Part shown: positions 16,166 to 25,088 of the stretch, one piece after another
How positions within the stretch are numbered: the stretch's first letter is position 1
Layout: each line of letters begins with the position of its first letter
NCBI GenBank assembly: GCA_023413555.1
Contig: JAEZPG010000132.1
Coordinates: 1-37,861, forward strand
Origin: Bacillota bacterium
Lineage (GTDB): Bacteria; Bacillota; Clostridia; Lachnospirales; Lachnospiraceae
Reading direction: 5' to 3'
Length of the DNA stretch: 37,861 bases
Notes under the pieces: model-generated
Database searches by the model: none
What the model was told of the DNA's origin: nothing
Seen by the model: the letters and a program-made list of their open reading frames with translations, nothing else
Translations under genes and position numbers: made by a program

Positions 16166-17074
16166 ATGGAACAAAATCTTTCTCTTTACAGGATATTTCA
16201 CACTGTAGCTAAAACCGGCAACATATCGAAAGCCTCAAAAGAATTATATATTAGCCAGCCTGCCATTAGTAAGTCAATCAGTCGATTAGAGGCCATTCTG
16301 GAAGTTACCCTGTTCTACCGTAACAGCCGTGGTGTGGTACTTACAGAGGAAGGCAAGATTCTATACGAATCCACCTGCACTGCATTTAATTCCTTAGAGC
16401 TTGCAAACCAACGAATTAATAAGATTAAAACAATTGGAATCGGGCACATTCGTATCGGAGTCAGCACCACTCTATGTAAATTCCTTCTACTGCCTTATCT
16501 AAAGGCATTTGTGGAAAAGCATCCACATATTAAAATCACAATTAGCTGTCAGTCTACCTTTAAAACGATTGAGCTACTAGAAGAGAATAAGTTAGATATT
16601 GGATTAATTGGAGAAGCAAAGGAAAAGCAAGAAGTTAACTTTTTCCCAATTATGAAGATTACTGACTGTTTTATATCCTCAAAAAACTACATTGATAACC
16701 TTCTTGTACGGGATGAGGAAGCTTCCCTAAACAATCTGTTAACAAAAGCGAACATCATGTTGTTAGATGAAACCAATATAACAAGAGGTTTCATTGAAGA
16801 ATACTTTCAGAAGTATGCTATCCTACCAAAGCAGGTGTTAGAAGTGAGTAATATGGATCTTCTGATAGAGTTTGCCAAAATTGGTCTAGGAATTGCTTGC
16901 GTTATCCGCAATTTTGTTGAAGAGGACATTAATTCTGGAAATCTAATTGAAGTTCCTTTAGACGCCCCAATTGAATCTAGGCAAGTGGGCTTCGCCTACA
17001 GTACCAAATATCCAACTACTGATGCAATGAATCTATTTATTGCATTCTATCACCAGTGGGCAAACATGCCATAA
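16166..17074 (+). CDS. LysR-family transcriptional regulator, probable regulator of leuCD
   Basis: 302 residues. The winged helix-turn-helix is at residues 1-62 (NISKASKELYISQPAISKSI, then RLEAILEVTLFYR); a periplasmic-binding-like effector domain spans about 90-295, beginning IGVSTTLCKFLLLPYL. Such regulators sense a small metabolite and commonly act on a divergent promoter. The dyad at 15491-15507 upstream of leuC suggests control of leuCD, possibly with an isopropylmalate or branched-chain intermediate as signal (inference). AAAGGATG precedes the ATG. The stop codon lies inside a bidirectional terminator shared with the convergent permease gene. Confidence 0.92.
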   Translation: MEQNLSLYRIFHTVAKTGNISKASKELYISQPAISKSISRLEAILEVTLFYRNSRGVVLTEEGKILYESTCTAFNSLELANQRINKIKTIGIGHIRIGVSTTLCKFLLLPYLKAFVEKHPHIKITISCQSTFKTIELLEENKLDIGLIGEAKEKQEVNFFPIMKITDCFISSKNYIDNLLVRDEEASLNNLLTKANIMLLDETNITRGFIEEYFQKYAILPKQVLEVSNMDLLIEFAKIGLGIACVIRNFVEEDINSGNLIEVPLDAPIESRQVGFAYSTKYPTTDAMNLFIAFYHQWANMP

Positions 17075-17112
17075 ACAATAAGAGGATGCCAAAAGGGCAT
17101 CCTCTTATTGTT
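17074..17112. terminator. Bidirectional terminator between lysR and the permease gene
   Basis: Arms 17074-17090 and 17096-17112 form a perfect 17-base-pair stem with a 5-base loop. It is flanked by short A/T runs on both sides. Each arm touches the stop codon of the convergent gene next to it. Confidence 0.9.
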
Positions 17113-18449
17113 TAATATTGAATTTTCTTTGCATTACCTCCATATAAATAACCTACAAACATGATAGACAGACAAATAATTAGGTATATTGGAAAATATG
17201 GATGACTGATGCTACCTAACAGAATCACAAAAGATCCAAAGATAGCTAAGATTGGTACTACAAAACCCATAAATTTATTTTTTATCTCTCCACGCTTTGC
17301 TAGCCTCATTACCACAATGTAGAGTACACAATAGTTGAGATAGCTAACGCAAATAGAGATTTCTGAGACATCTCCCTGCATGCCTGCTTTCATAGTCAGA
17401 TAATGTATGAGCGCCCAGATAAGAGTTAAAGTCAACCCAAATATGGCCGAATTTATTGGCATTCCACCAAAAGTTTTAGATTCCCTACCAAGAACCTTTG
17501 GGCTAAAAATCATATTTCTAATTGCTAATGAATAAGGCATACGTACTAACCCGATAATCAGACCATTTAAGGTACCAAGTACTGAAATCACAATGAAAAC
17601 CAACAGCACTTTACTGCCTGTATCACCTATTAACTGCCTAAATGCTTCATTAACACTATTGTCCCCAAGGCGGACTACCTCATCCGGCCCAATTAGACTG
17701 GATACACCTAAAAAATAGGTGATATATGCCAAAAGAATAACAATTGGTGCGCATATTAGTGCAATAGGAAGATTACGCTTACTATTTTTTATCTCATTGC
17801 TGATGGAAGTTGCTACAATCCATCCATCAAATGAAAAAGCAATGGGAGCGAATGCGGCAAACCATGCTGTCCCAACAGAAGTAGTACGAATGGTTTCTAA
17901 ATCACTCTGGGCAATTGTGGCGGGATTTCCAAATATAAAGCCCGCTATACCAACAAGCAATAAAGGAACTAGTTTTATCAGCATAGCTGCATTTTGAAAC
18001 ATTCCACCAAGTTTTGCTGAAACAAGATTAAGGACACATAATACCAAGGTAAAACCAATACCAAGAAGGCTATACATTCCTACTGACCCAGGAATATTAA
18101 ATAATTGACAGAAATAAAGACCTGCAACCCAGCTTATTACCGCCGTTAATGTAGGTAAGTATAAAAAGGTCTGAAACCATCCAAACGCAGAAGCCACTTT
18201 AATATTCACAAACTCCTGTGCATATGCAATAATTCCACCAGGCTTATCTGTCCTAGTGGCCAGCTGCGAGATCGTTAAGCATCCAAATATGATAGCGATT
18301 GCTGCTATCACAAATACCAGTACCCCTAATAGCATATTTCCATTGGTATAAGTCAGTATATCGTCTGATTTAAAGAAGATACCGGAACCTATTACAACTC
18401 CGGTAATCATTGTAATTGCTGTAAATAATCCATAGTTTTTTTTATTCAT
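17112..18449 (-). CDS. APC-superfamily amino acid permease (LAT/SteT-like)
   Basis: 445-residue transporter with about 12 hydrophobic segments. The N-terminal GVVIGSGIFFKSDDIL is the unwound TM1 substrate motif (G-x-IGSGIF) of the APC superfamily; TDKPGGIIAYAQEF follows in TM3. Closest recognisable type is the LAT-like serine/threonine or neutral amino acid exchanger group such as SteT. The substrate cannot be set from sequence; location among branched-chain amino acid genes hints at, but does not prove, that class. The start at 18449 is chosen since the longer frame to 18542 overlaps the end of mutY; its ribosome binding site is weak. 49 bases after mutY and likely cotranscribed. Confidence 0.85.
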   Translation of the reverse strand: MNKKNYGLFTAITMITGVVIGSGIFFKSDDILTYTNGNMLLGVLVFVIAAIAIIFGCLTISQLATRTDKPGGIIAYAQEFVNIKVASAFGWFQTFLYLPTLTAVISWVAGLYFCQLFNIPGSVGMYSLLGIGFTLVLCVLNLVSAKLGGMFQNAAMLIKLVPLLLVGIAGFIFGNPATIAQSDLETIRTTSVGTAWFAAFAPIAFSFDGWIVATSISNEIKNSKRNLPIALICAPIVILLAYITYFLGVSSLIGPDEVVRLGDNSVNEAFRQLIGDTGSKVLLVFIVISVLGTLNGLIIGLVRMPYSLAIRNMIFSPKVLGRESKTFGGMPINSAIFGLTLTLIWALIHYLTMKAGMQGDVSEISICVSYLNYCVLYIVVMRLAKRGEIKNKFMGFVVPILAIFGSFVILLGSISHPYFPIYLIICLSIMFVGYLYGGNAKKIQY

Positions 18450-18498
18450 ATCATTTTCTCTGATACCTGTACTTTTAATTCTACAAGTATACTCACTC

Positions 18499-19590
18499 CT
18501 AATTCCAGATTTTATAGTAATCAAATGCAGAAGGTAGGGCATACTTTTCGGAAAGTTGTTTTCTATCCACCCATGTATAATCCTCTGGCATCGGCATAAA
18601 GCTTCCGTCTTCCTGCATAACTGGGTTTTGCTTCTTTTGTTTCTTCCATTTCTTTATCATGATATGGTATCCTAACATATTCCACTCAATATGAGAGAAA
18701 ATGTGTTTCGCCCGACCTAATAGTTCTATATCAAATTCTTCTATTCCAAACTGCTCCAGGCTTTTCTCTAGTTCGTCCACTGGAATCTTACCCTCCATAT
18801 TAGGTATCTCCCATAAACCTGCCAAGAGACCTTTTTTGTCTCTGCGATGAATAGCCAGTTTTCCTTCATATTCCATAAGAACAACTGTCTTATCTTCCAT
18901 TCTTCTTGGCTTTTTAGAAGGCTTTACTGGAAGAAGCATACAAACATCCTGTTTGTAACCCTCACAATATTCCTTAACTGGACATTTTTCGCAAAGTGGT
19001 CTACCATTAGGCAAACATACTGTTGCTCCTAGATCCATTAATGCCTGATTAAAATCACCCGCCCTAACAGGAAGTATCTTACTAATCTGTTCTTCCACTT
19101 CCTTTATCACCTTCGACTTTGAAATATCAGAGAAATCCGCACATAGACGTTTGGTTATACGTAACACGTTGCCATCTACTGCAGGCACCTTCTTATTATA
19201 GGCAATGGAAGCAATTGCTCCTGCCGTATAGGATCCAATTCCTGGAAGCTTAATAAGTTGGGTATATTCGTCTGGTATTCTACCATCATATTCTTCCATG
19301 ATAACTTTTGCTGCTTTATTTAAATTGCGGACACGATTATAGTAACCTAAGCCTTCCCACAGCTTTAGCAATTCTTCTTCCTCTGCGTCAGCAAGAGCCT
19401 CCACTGTTGGTAATTCCTCAATAAACTTTTTAAAATATCCTTTTACAGCCTCTACTCTAGTCTGCTGTAGCATAATCTCCGAAACCCATACATAATATGG
19501 CTGAGGGTTATCGCGCCAAGGTAGGCTTCTTTTATTATTGTCAAACCAAGTTAATATCTTATCCACAATGATTTCCAATTTAATAGACAT
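18499..19590 (-). CDS. mutY: A/G-specific adenine glycosylase
   Basis: Removes adenine mispaired with 8-oxoguanine. 363 residues. SEIMLQQTRVEAV carries the catalytic Glu; LPGIGSYTAGAIASIAY is the helix-hairpin-helix; VPAVDGNVLR holds the catalytic Asp. The [4Fe-4S] cluster cysteines follow in CLPNGRPLCEKCPVKEYC. From about residue 230 to the end is a NUDIX-like domain for 8-oxoguanine recognition (GLLAGLWEIPN). GGGGG precedes the ATG. It lies after the ilvC terminator with its own possible promoter. Confidence 0.96.
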   Translation of the reverse strand: MSIKLEIIVDKILTWFDNNKRSLPWRDNPQPYYVWVSEIMLQQTRVEAVKGYFKKFIEELPTVEALADAEEEELLKLWEGLGYYNRVRNLNKAAKVIMEEYDGRIPDEYTQLIKLPGIGSYTAGAIASIAYNKKVPAVDGNVLRITKRLCADFSDISKSKVIKEVEEQISKILPVRAGDFNQALMDLGATVCLPNGRPLCEKCPVKEYCEGYKQDVCMLLPVKPSKKPRRMEDKTVVLMEYEGKLAIHRRDKKGLLAGLWEIPNMEGKIPVDELEKSLEQFGIEEFDIELLGRAKHIFSHIEWNMLGYHIMIKKWKKQKKQNPVMQEDGSFMPMPEDYTWVDRKQLSEKYALPSAFDYYKIWN

Positions 19591-19619
19591 TTATCCCCCA
19601 AATCTCTCTTTTTCTACTT

Positions 19620-19648
19620 ATTCTATCATTATTCCACTATATCGTCCA
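19620..19648 (-). promoter_or_regulatory. Possible promoter of mutY
   Basis: Minus-strand TGGACG (19643-19648), 17-base spacer, TAGAAT (19620-19625) with TGA before it. Confidence 0.4.
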
Positions 19649-19693
19649 TAGCATAATTAAAATTTTAATATATTCGGTATCCTATGTAATAGC

Positions 19694-19730
19694 AAAATGC
19701 CTCTGCTCCTAAAAATTAGGTGCAAAGGCA
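19694..19730 (-). terminator. Terminator of ilvNC
   Basis: A stem of about 13 pairs with one mismatch spans 19698-19730 (TGCCTCTGC against GCAAAGGCA at its base), ending in TTTT on the minus strand, 24 bases after the ilvC stop. Confidence 0.8.
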
Positions 19731-19753
19731 CTTTTAAATGTATGAAATCCAAA

Positions 19754-20770
19754 TTAATTATTGATTAACTTATCTTCTTCTTTGTTCCAACTGTAAAGTT
19801 TACGAAGTTCCTCACCTACTTCTTCACAAGGGTGCTCAGCCGCTTTTCTTCTCATTGCTTTAAAGTGAGCCATGTTACATGAGTTCATATCTGTTAAGAA
19901 CTGTTGTGCAAACGTACCATCCTGGATATCTGCAAGAATTTTCTTCATAGCCTTCTTTGTTTCATCAGTAATAATTTTAGGACCTGTTATATAGTCACCG
20001 AACTCAGCTGTATTAGAGATAGAATATCTCATTCCAGCAAATCCAGACTGATTGATTAAGTCAACGATTAGTTTCATCTCATGGATACATTCAAAATATG
20101 CATTCTCTGGAGCATAACCTGCTTCAACAAGTGTCTCATATCCTGCCTGCATTAAAGCACAAACACCGCCGCAAAGAACTGCCTGCTCACCAAATAAATC
20201 AGTCTCAGTCTCTACACGGAAGGTAGTTTCAAGAACACCAGCTCTTGCTCCACCGATTGCTAAAGAGTATGCTAATGCTAATTCTTTGGCATTACCAGAT
20301 GCATCCTGTTCAACAGCGATTAAACATGGAACACCTTTACCTGCCTGATATTCACTTCTTACGGTATGACCTGGTCCCTTAGGAGCAATCATAGTAACAT
20401 CTACATCTGAAGGAGGAACAATCTGATTGAAGTTAATAGCAAAACCATGAGCAAACATTAACATATTGCCAGCTTCAAGGTTAGGAGCTATATCTTCTTT
20501 ATACAAAGCTGCCTGTTTCTCATCGTTAATAAGAATCATGATGATATCAGCTTTCTTAGCTGCCTCAGCTGCTGTGTAAACCTCGAATCCTTGAGCTTCA
20601 GCCTTAGCCCAAGACTTACTTCCTTTATAAAGTCCAATGATTACATGACATCCTGTCTCTTTGGCATTTAATGCATGTGCATGTCCCTGGCTACCATAAC
20701 CAATGACTGCTATGGTCTTTCCCTCTAATAAAGATAAGTTACAATCTTCCTGATAATAAATCCTTGACAT
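19754..20770 (-). CDS. ilvC: Ketol-acid reductoisomerase, class I
   Basis: Isomerises and reduces acetolactate or acetohydroxybutyrate, the second common step of valine, leucine and isoleucine synthesis. 338 residues, class I (short) form. The Rossmann motif is AVIGYGSQGHAHALN; the metal and substrate Asp/Glu lie in ETDLFGEQAVLCGG and in FECIHEMKLIVDLI. The cofactor loop reads GLYKGSKSW, with Tyr where many enzymes have Arg (GLRxGSxSW), so NADPH/NADH preference is uncertain. AGGAGG precedes the start. 83 bases after ilvN, in the same unit. Confidence 0.97.
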   Translation of the reverse strand: MSRIYYQEDCNLSLLEGKTIAVIGYGSQGHAHALNAKETGCHVIIGLYKGSKSWAKAEAQGFEVYTAAEAAKKADIIMILINDEKQAALYKEDIAPNLEAGNMLMFAHGFAINFNQIVPPSDVDVTMIAPKGPGHTVRSEYQAGKGVPCLIAVEQDASGNAKELALAYSLAIGGARAGVLETTFRVETETDLFGEQAVLCGGVCALMQAGYETLVEAGYAPENAYFECIHEMKLIVDLINQSGFAGMRYSISNTAEFGDYITGPKIITDETKKAMKKILADIQDGTFAQQFLTDMNSCNMAHFKAMRRKAAEHPCEEVGEELRKLYSWNKEEDKLINN

Positions 20771-20853
20771 AATCTAATCCTCCTATAACATATATGATAT
20801 TTATGTTCTCCTTCACATCGCCTATAGTCACAAGCAAATAAAAAGGGGTGTTA

Positions 20854-21357
20854 CTAATCTATGTAATCCGCAATATCACCGGAACCTCTTAACAGCCCAG
20901 TGATGCCAGTACGAACTAACTCGCAAATTGTAAATCCTTCTAACAAATTAATAAAGGCATCTAGCTTTGCCTGATTACCTGTAAGTTCTATCATGAGTGA
21001 ATCCTTGGCAACATCTACAATATTGGCTCTAAAGATACCTGCTACAGCAATAACAGATTGTCTTTCCTCTTGACTCGCAGCTACTTTTACAAGTACCAGT
21101 TCTCTGCATACACTTTCCTGATCCTTTAATTCTTTAATCTCTTTTACATCTTCCAGTTTTGCCAGCTGCTTTGTAATCTGCTCAAGAATGTTATCATCTC
21201 CATTAACCACAACTGTCATACGGGAAAAGGCATTATTCTCCGTTTCACCAACGGTAAGGCTATCAATGTTATAGCCTCTCCTGCTGAATAGTCCAGCCAC
21301 ACGACTAAGAACACCTGTAGTATTATCTACAAGAATAGATAGTACCATTTTTCTCAT
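20854..21357 (-). CDS. ilvN: Acetolactate synthase, regulatory (small) subunit
   Basis: 167 residues, the usual size of the IlvN/IlvH type. An N-terminal ACT domain (2-75; LSILVDNTTGVLSRVAGLFS, then RRGYNIDSLTVGETE) binds the feedback inhibitor valine and activates IlvB. The C-terminal half (80-160) is the second ACT-like domain. GGGAGG lies 7 bases before the ATG. First gene of ilvN-ilvC; its catalytic partner ilvB is in another operon 11 kb away. The symbol ilvH would be equally valid. Confidence 0.95.
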   Translation of the reverse strand: MRKMVLSILVDNTTGVLSRVAGLFSRRGYNIDSLTVGETENNAFSRMTVVVNGDDNILEQITKQLAKLEDVKEIKELKDQESVCRELVLVKVAASQEERQSVIAVAGIFRANIVDVAKDSLMIELTGNQAKLDAFINLLEGFTICELVRTGITGLLRGSGDIADYID

Positions 21358-21445
21358 AACATGTCCTCCCTATGTAAACAAAAGGGCCTTCCATCACAAG
21401 GCTGTAATGGGGGCACCCTCTCGCTTTCTCATTACTTATATGGTT
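21358..21445 (-). promoter_or_regulatory. 5' leader of ilvNC with mutually exclusive hairpins
   Basis: Minus-strand segment CCATTACA (21403-21410) can pair upstream with GTAATG (21430-21435) or downstream with TGTGATGG (21391-21398). The second pairing builds the terminator at 21379-21420. This either/or arrangement is that of an attenuator. A 12-codon frame (21394-21432, MRKREGAPITAL) overlaps both stems and ends in Ile, Thr, Ala, Leu, but has no clear ribosome binding site. Confidence 0.5.
21379..21420 (-). terminator. Attenuator-type terminator in the ilvNC leader
   Basis: Core stem CCATTACA/TGTGATGG (8 pairs, loop GCCT), extended by CC/GG and GGG/CCC with small bulges, then TTTTGTTT on the minus strand. 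It lies between the promoter and ilvN. Confidence 0.65.
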
Positions 21446-21451
21446 GTAAGT

Positions 21452-21480
21452 ATTGTATCAATACTGGTTTTGTTTGTCAA
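21452..21480 (-). promoter_or_regulatory. Consensus promoter of ilvNC
   Basis: Minus-strand perfect TTGACA (21475-21480), 17-base spacer, TACAAT (21452-21457). Confidence 0.85.
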
Positions 21481-21560
21481 GTAATGCACTTTTTAGCATA
21501 TATATTAATTAGTTATGGTAGTTATAACCTGATCCATGTATTTTCCTATCTTTTGCTTTA

Positions 21561-22607
21561 TTATTTACCATAAATAAACTCGTTTAATAATCTTTCATTA
21601 GCTTCAATATCTGGTAATAAGACTTTTTTACCATTAATGGTTTCATCGGTATAGCTTCCATCAACTGGAAGTCGAAATTGATCCAATTCTGTAGTTCCCA
21701 TCATAACAATTGTCTTCATATAACTAATGATTTGATCATTCTCCAAATCAGTGGAGAGGAAATGCATTACTGTCGTCATCATATCTAGTAATTCCAACAA
21801 AGAAAGTGTCTTGGCTTTCGTAAATACAGACTGTAAAACAGTTCTTTGTCTCTCCGTTCTACGAAAATCACCTTTACCTTCTTTTCTTATTCTGGCATAG
21901 CATAATGCCTGCGTCCCAGTCATTACATTCTTGCCTGGTTTTAACTTATTTACATCTTTTTTAGCAGGTTTATCTTTATAATAATCAATCAGATGATTAT
22001 ATTCTGACTCCGTTATACTGATTTCTACTCCACCTATCTGGTCGATCACATTGGTAAATGCCTCAAAATCTACAACTACATATCCATCCAGCTTAATTTT
22101 AAAATTGGTGGCAATCGTCTCGTACAAAAGCTCCACCCCTCCATAAGAGTAGGCAGCATTAAAACGATTGTTTTCATGGCCGGGAATCGCTACATACATA
22201 TCCCTCATAAGGCTGGTCAACTTTAAGGACTTATGCTTCATATCTATTGTGGCAATCATGGTAGAATCAGAACGGCCAGCCACAGTTTCATTAGGTCTTC
22301 TATCAGAGCCAATCAGCAATATATTAACAACTTGATCATCTGACACAATATTAATACCTGATAAATCTACATTGTTTAAGTCACCCTCCGTATTTTTTCC
22401 CATAAGATCTAAGACACCATTTATACTCTTTTCCGCCTTCGCCAGTCCAAATCCACCTGCGATTGATAAAATAAACCCTAAGCAAATAAATGTAATCTTA
22501 ATGCGCTTTCTACGTTTCTTCTTTTTCATGTACAACTTATGGTAATTACGTTTTCTCTCAAGATACTCTTCGTCATTTAATTGTTGTCGCATATCATAAT
22601 GTTTCAT
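21561..22607 (-). CDS. LytR-CpsA-Psr (LCP) family cell-wall glycopolymer ligase
   Basis: LCP proteins attach teichoic acid or capsule-type polymers to peptidoglycan outside the membrane. About 348 residues: a basic cytosolic start (MKKKKRRKRIK near 27-37), one membrane helix (about 39-57), and an LCP domain (about 95-265) with ILLIGSDRRPNE, SDSTMIATID and LTSLMRDMYV; the FRRTERQR block holds conserved arginines. I favour the second of two adjacent ATG codons (22607), since AGGATGG is then at normal spacing; the first (22610) is possible. Only 9 bases after metH, so probably cotranscribed although its role is unrelated. Confidence 0.93.
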   Translation of the reverse strand: MKHYDMRQQLNDEEYLERKRNYHKLYMKKKKRRKRIKITFICLGFILSIAGGFGLAKAEKSINGVLDLMGKNTEGDLNNVDLSGINIVSDDQVVNILLIGSDRRPNETVAGRSDSTMIATIDMKHKSLKLTSLMRDMYVAIPGHENNRFNAAYSYGGVELLYETIATNFKIKLDGYVVVDFEAFTNVIDQIGGVEISITESEYNHLIDYYKDKPAKKDVNKLKPGKNVMTGTQALCYARIRKEGKGDFRRTERQRTVLQSVFTKAKTLSLLELLDMMTTVMHFLSTDLENDQIISYMKTIVMMGTTELDQFRLPVDGSYTDETINGKKVLLPDIEANERLLNEFIYGK

Positions 22608-22616
22608 CATTCCATC

Positions 22617-25067
22617 CTACTTTACTAATTGCTGTACAACTTGCACTGCCTCTTGGGCATCTTTAGAATATCCATCTGCACCGATTTCCTTAGCAAAGCT
22701 TTCTGTAATAACAGCTCCACCAATAATAATCTTTGCCTTTAGGCCCTCTTTATTACGAAGTTGTACCACTGTTTTCATTTCCATCATTGTCGTTGTCATC
22801 AATGCACTTAAGCCAATAATGTCAGCTTCCTTTTCCTTTGCAACCTGTATAATGGTCTCACTTTTAACATCCTTTCCAAGGTCGATTACCTCATAACCAT
22901 AATTTTTAAGCATTAGGGCTACCAGATTCTTTCCAATATCGTGAATGTCCCCGGCCACTGTCGCAACAACAATAGTACCTAACTTCTTCCCCTGGTTTCC
23001 CTTCAGTAACAATGGTTCCATATAATCAATTGCAGTTTTCATAGCCTCTGCACTTGAGATGAGCTGTGGAAGAAAATATTTTTGCTGATTAAACAGGACA
23101 CCAACCTGATGAATGGCTGGAATTAGCTGTTCATCTAACAACTCAGATGCCTTGACACCTTGATGCAACATATCCTTCACATGATCTACAATATGGTTAC
23201 GGTTTCCTTTAAGGACATCTTCAAACAATATAGACTTACTTTGGGTATTTTGTAACATGGAATCATTGGTAATTGTCGTATCCTGCTGCATCTTGGTAGT
23301 AACCTCTACAGGATGGCTCCCTACCTGATTAATATAACGAAGATCTGCTCCCTCTTTATTTAGTAGCAAATCAGAGGCAAATGCAAGATTCATTAACAGA
23401 TTCTGTTCTGGATTTGCAATTGCCATAGTCAGCCCCTGATGGATAGCAAAGGTAAGAAATGCACTATTTACAAACTGTCTTTCCGGCAAACCAAAGGAGA
23501 TGTTAGACAATCCACACACTGTGGCAACCTTAAGCTCCTCCTTACAGTATCTAATAGTCTCCAGGGCATCCAGAGCTGCCGTCTTGTTGGCACCTACTGT
23601 ATTAACTAAGGCATCTACAATAATATCAAATTTTGAAAACCCTATTTCCTCTGCTTTTTGTATTAATGTATCTATTATAAATCGCTTTTCTTCAATATTC
23701 TTTGGCAAGCCCTTCTCTGACAAAGGAAGTAGAATAAACATGGCACCATATTTCTTAGCAATCGGAAGCAATCGTTTTACCTTCTCGGGTTCAAAGCTGA
23801 TAGAATTAATTAATGCTCTTCCAGGATAGATACGAAGTGCAGCTTCAATTACGTCCACATGACTTGAATCAATACAAAGAGGCACATCCACCAACTGCGT
23901 TACCTCATAGACTGCTTTCACCATCATTTCCCTCTCATCTATTCCATTGGTTCCCATATTAATATCTAAGATCTTCGCACCTTGCTCCACTTGCTCCTCA
24001 GCCATACTTCCTACTAGGTCAAGCTTACCTTCTCTTAATTCTTGTTGCAGTGGCTTCTTTCCAGTAGGATTGATTCTCTCCCCGATTACAGTAAAGCTTC
24101 CTGTTAAATCAATAGGAAGAAGAGTATGCTCGGTAGTCAACACAGGGAATTTATGATTTGGTGTCGGATTTACAGATTGAACTTTTAAGTTTTCAGACAG
24201 TAGGCGGATATGCTCTGGAGTAGTTCCACAACATCCACCTAAAACATTGGCTCCTGCCTCAATAAGTAGATTCATTTTATCGGCAAACTCCTCTGGTCCC
24301 ATGGAAAATACAGTCTTTCCGTCAATTAACACTGGAAGACCCGCATTGGGCTTTGCTATAACAGGAATATGAGCCACTGAGCACATCTTTTCTACTACTT
24401 GGCAAAGCTTTTCAGGGCCTGTGGAACAGTTGACCCCAACTGCAGCAGCCCCTAACTCCTGCAAGACTACCATTGCCACTTCAGGAGAAGTACCATACAG
24501 GGTACGTCCATCCTCATTAAAAGTTAGACTTACCATAAATGGAAGGTCACATAATTCCTTAATAGCCAAAACTGCTGCTCTACATTCCTGCAGACTCATC
24601 ATCGTTTCAACAATAAACAAATCAACTCCTGCTAGTAAAAGGTGCATTACCTGCTCCTTATATACATCAACTAATTCTTCAAAGCTCAGATTCCCGATCG
24701 GGTAGAGTTGTTCCCCTGTCATGGTAAGATCTCCCGCAACATATACCAATCGATCTATAACATTAGCTTCCTTTACAGCCTGCTTTGATAATGCCACCAA
24801 TCCCTTATTATACTCGCCTACCTTCTCCTCCAATCCATACTCTTTAAGTTTGATACGATTTGCTGTAAAGGTTGGGGCAAGAATTATATCAGACCCTGCA
24901 TTAAGATATTCCTTTTGTAATTGAATCAATGCTTCCGGGTTTTCTAAAATCCAGGTCTCTGGGCATACTCCAGAAGTCATTCCAGCTGCCTGCAGATTAG
25001 ACCCGGTGGCTCCATCCAAAATCACAAATTTAGATTGTACTAATTGAATAAAATCCTTATTGGTCAT
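22617..25067 (-). CDS. metH: Cobalamin-dependent methionine synthase lacking the reactivation domain
   Basis: Transfers methyl from methyltetrahydrofolate through cobalamin to homocysteine. 816 residues: homocysteine-binding domain (about 8-305) with zinc ligands in GVNCSTGP and GGCCGTTPEH; pterin-binding domain (about 325-590) opening FTVIGERINPTG; helical cap (about 615-690); B12 domain (696-816) with GDIHDIGKN, where His709 is the lower axial ligand. The AdoMet-binding reactivation domain of the 1,200-residue E. coli type is missing; in clostridia it is often a separate protein. The start at 25067 has AGGAG 7 bases upstream. 21 bases after the HCY-MTHFR fusion gene, which could supply its methyl donor. 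Confidence 0.95.
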   Translation of the reverse strand: MTNKDFIQLVQSKFVILDGATGSNLQAAGMTSGVCPETWILENPEALIQLQKEYLNAGSDIILAPTFTANRIKLKEYGLEEKVGEYNKGLVALSKQAVKEANVIDRLVYVAGDLTMTGEQLYPIGNLSFEELVDVYKEQVMHLLLAGVDLFIVETMMSLQECRAAVLAIKELCDLPFMVSLTFNEDGRTLYGTSPEVAMVVLQELGAAAVGVNCSTGPEKLCQVVEKMCSVAHIPVIAKPNAGLPVLIDGKTVFSMGPEEFADKMNLLIEAGANVLGGCCGTTPEHIRLLSENLKVQSVNPTPNHKFPVLTTEHTLLPIDLTGSFTVIGERINPTGKKPLQQELREGKLDLVGSMAEEQVEQGAKILDINMGTNGIDEREMMVKAVYEVTQLVDVPLCIDSSHVDVIEAALRIYPGRALINSISFEPEKVKRLLPIAKKYGAMFILLPLSEKGLPKNIEEKRFIIDTLIQKAEEIGFSKFDIIVDALVNTVGANKTAALDALETIRYCKEELKVATVCGLSNISFGLPERQFVNSAFLTFAIHQGLTMAIANPEQNLLMNLAFASDLLLNKEGADLRYINQVGSHPVEVTTKMQQDTTITNDSMLQNTQSKSILFEDVLKGNRNHIVDHVKDMLHQGVKASELLDEQLIPAIHQVGVLFNQQKYFLPQLISSAEAMKTAIDYMEPLLLKGNQGKKLGTIVVATVAGDIHDIGKNLVALMLKNYGYEVIDLGKDVKSETIIQVAKEKEADIIGLSALMTTTMMEMKTVVQLRNKEGLKAKIIIGGAVITESFAKEIGADGYSKDAQEAVQVVQQLVK

Positions 25068-25088
25068 TCTACTTCTCCTCATCTTTCA

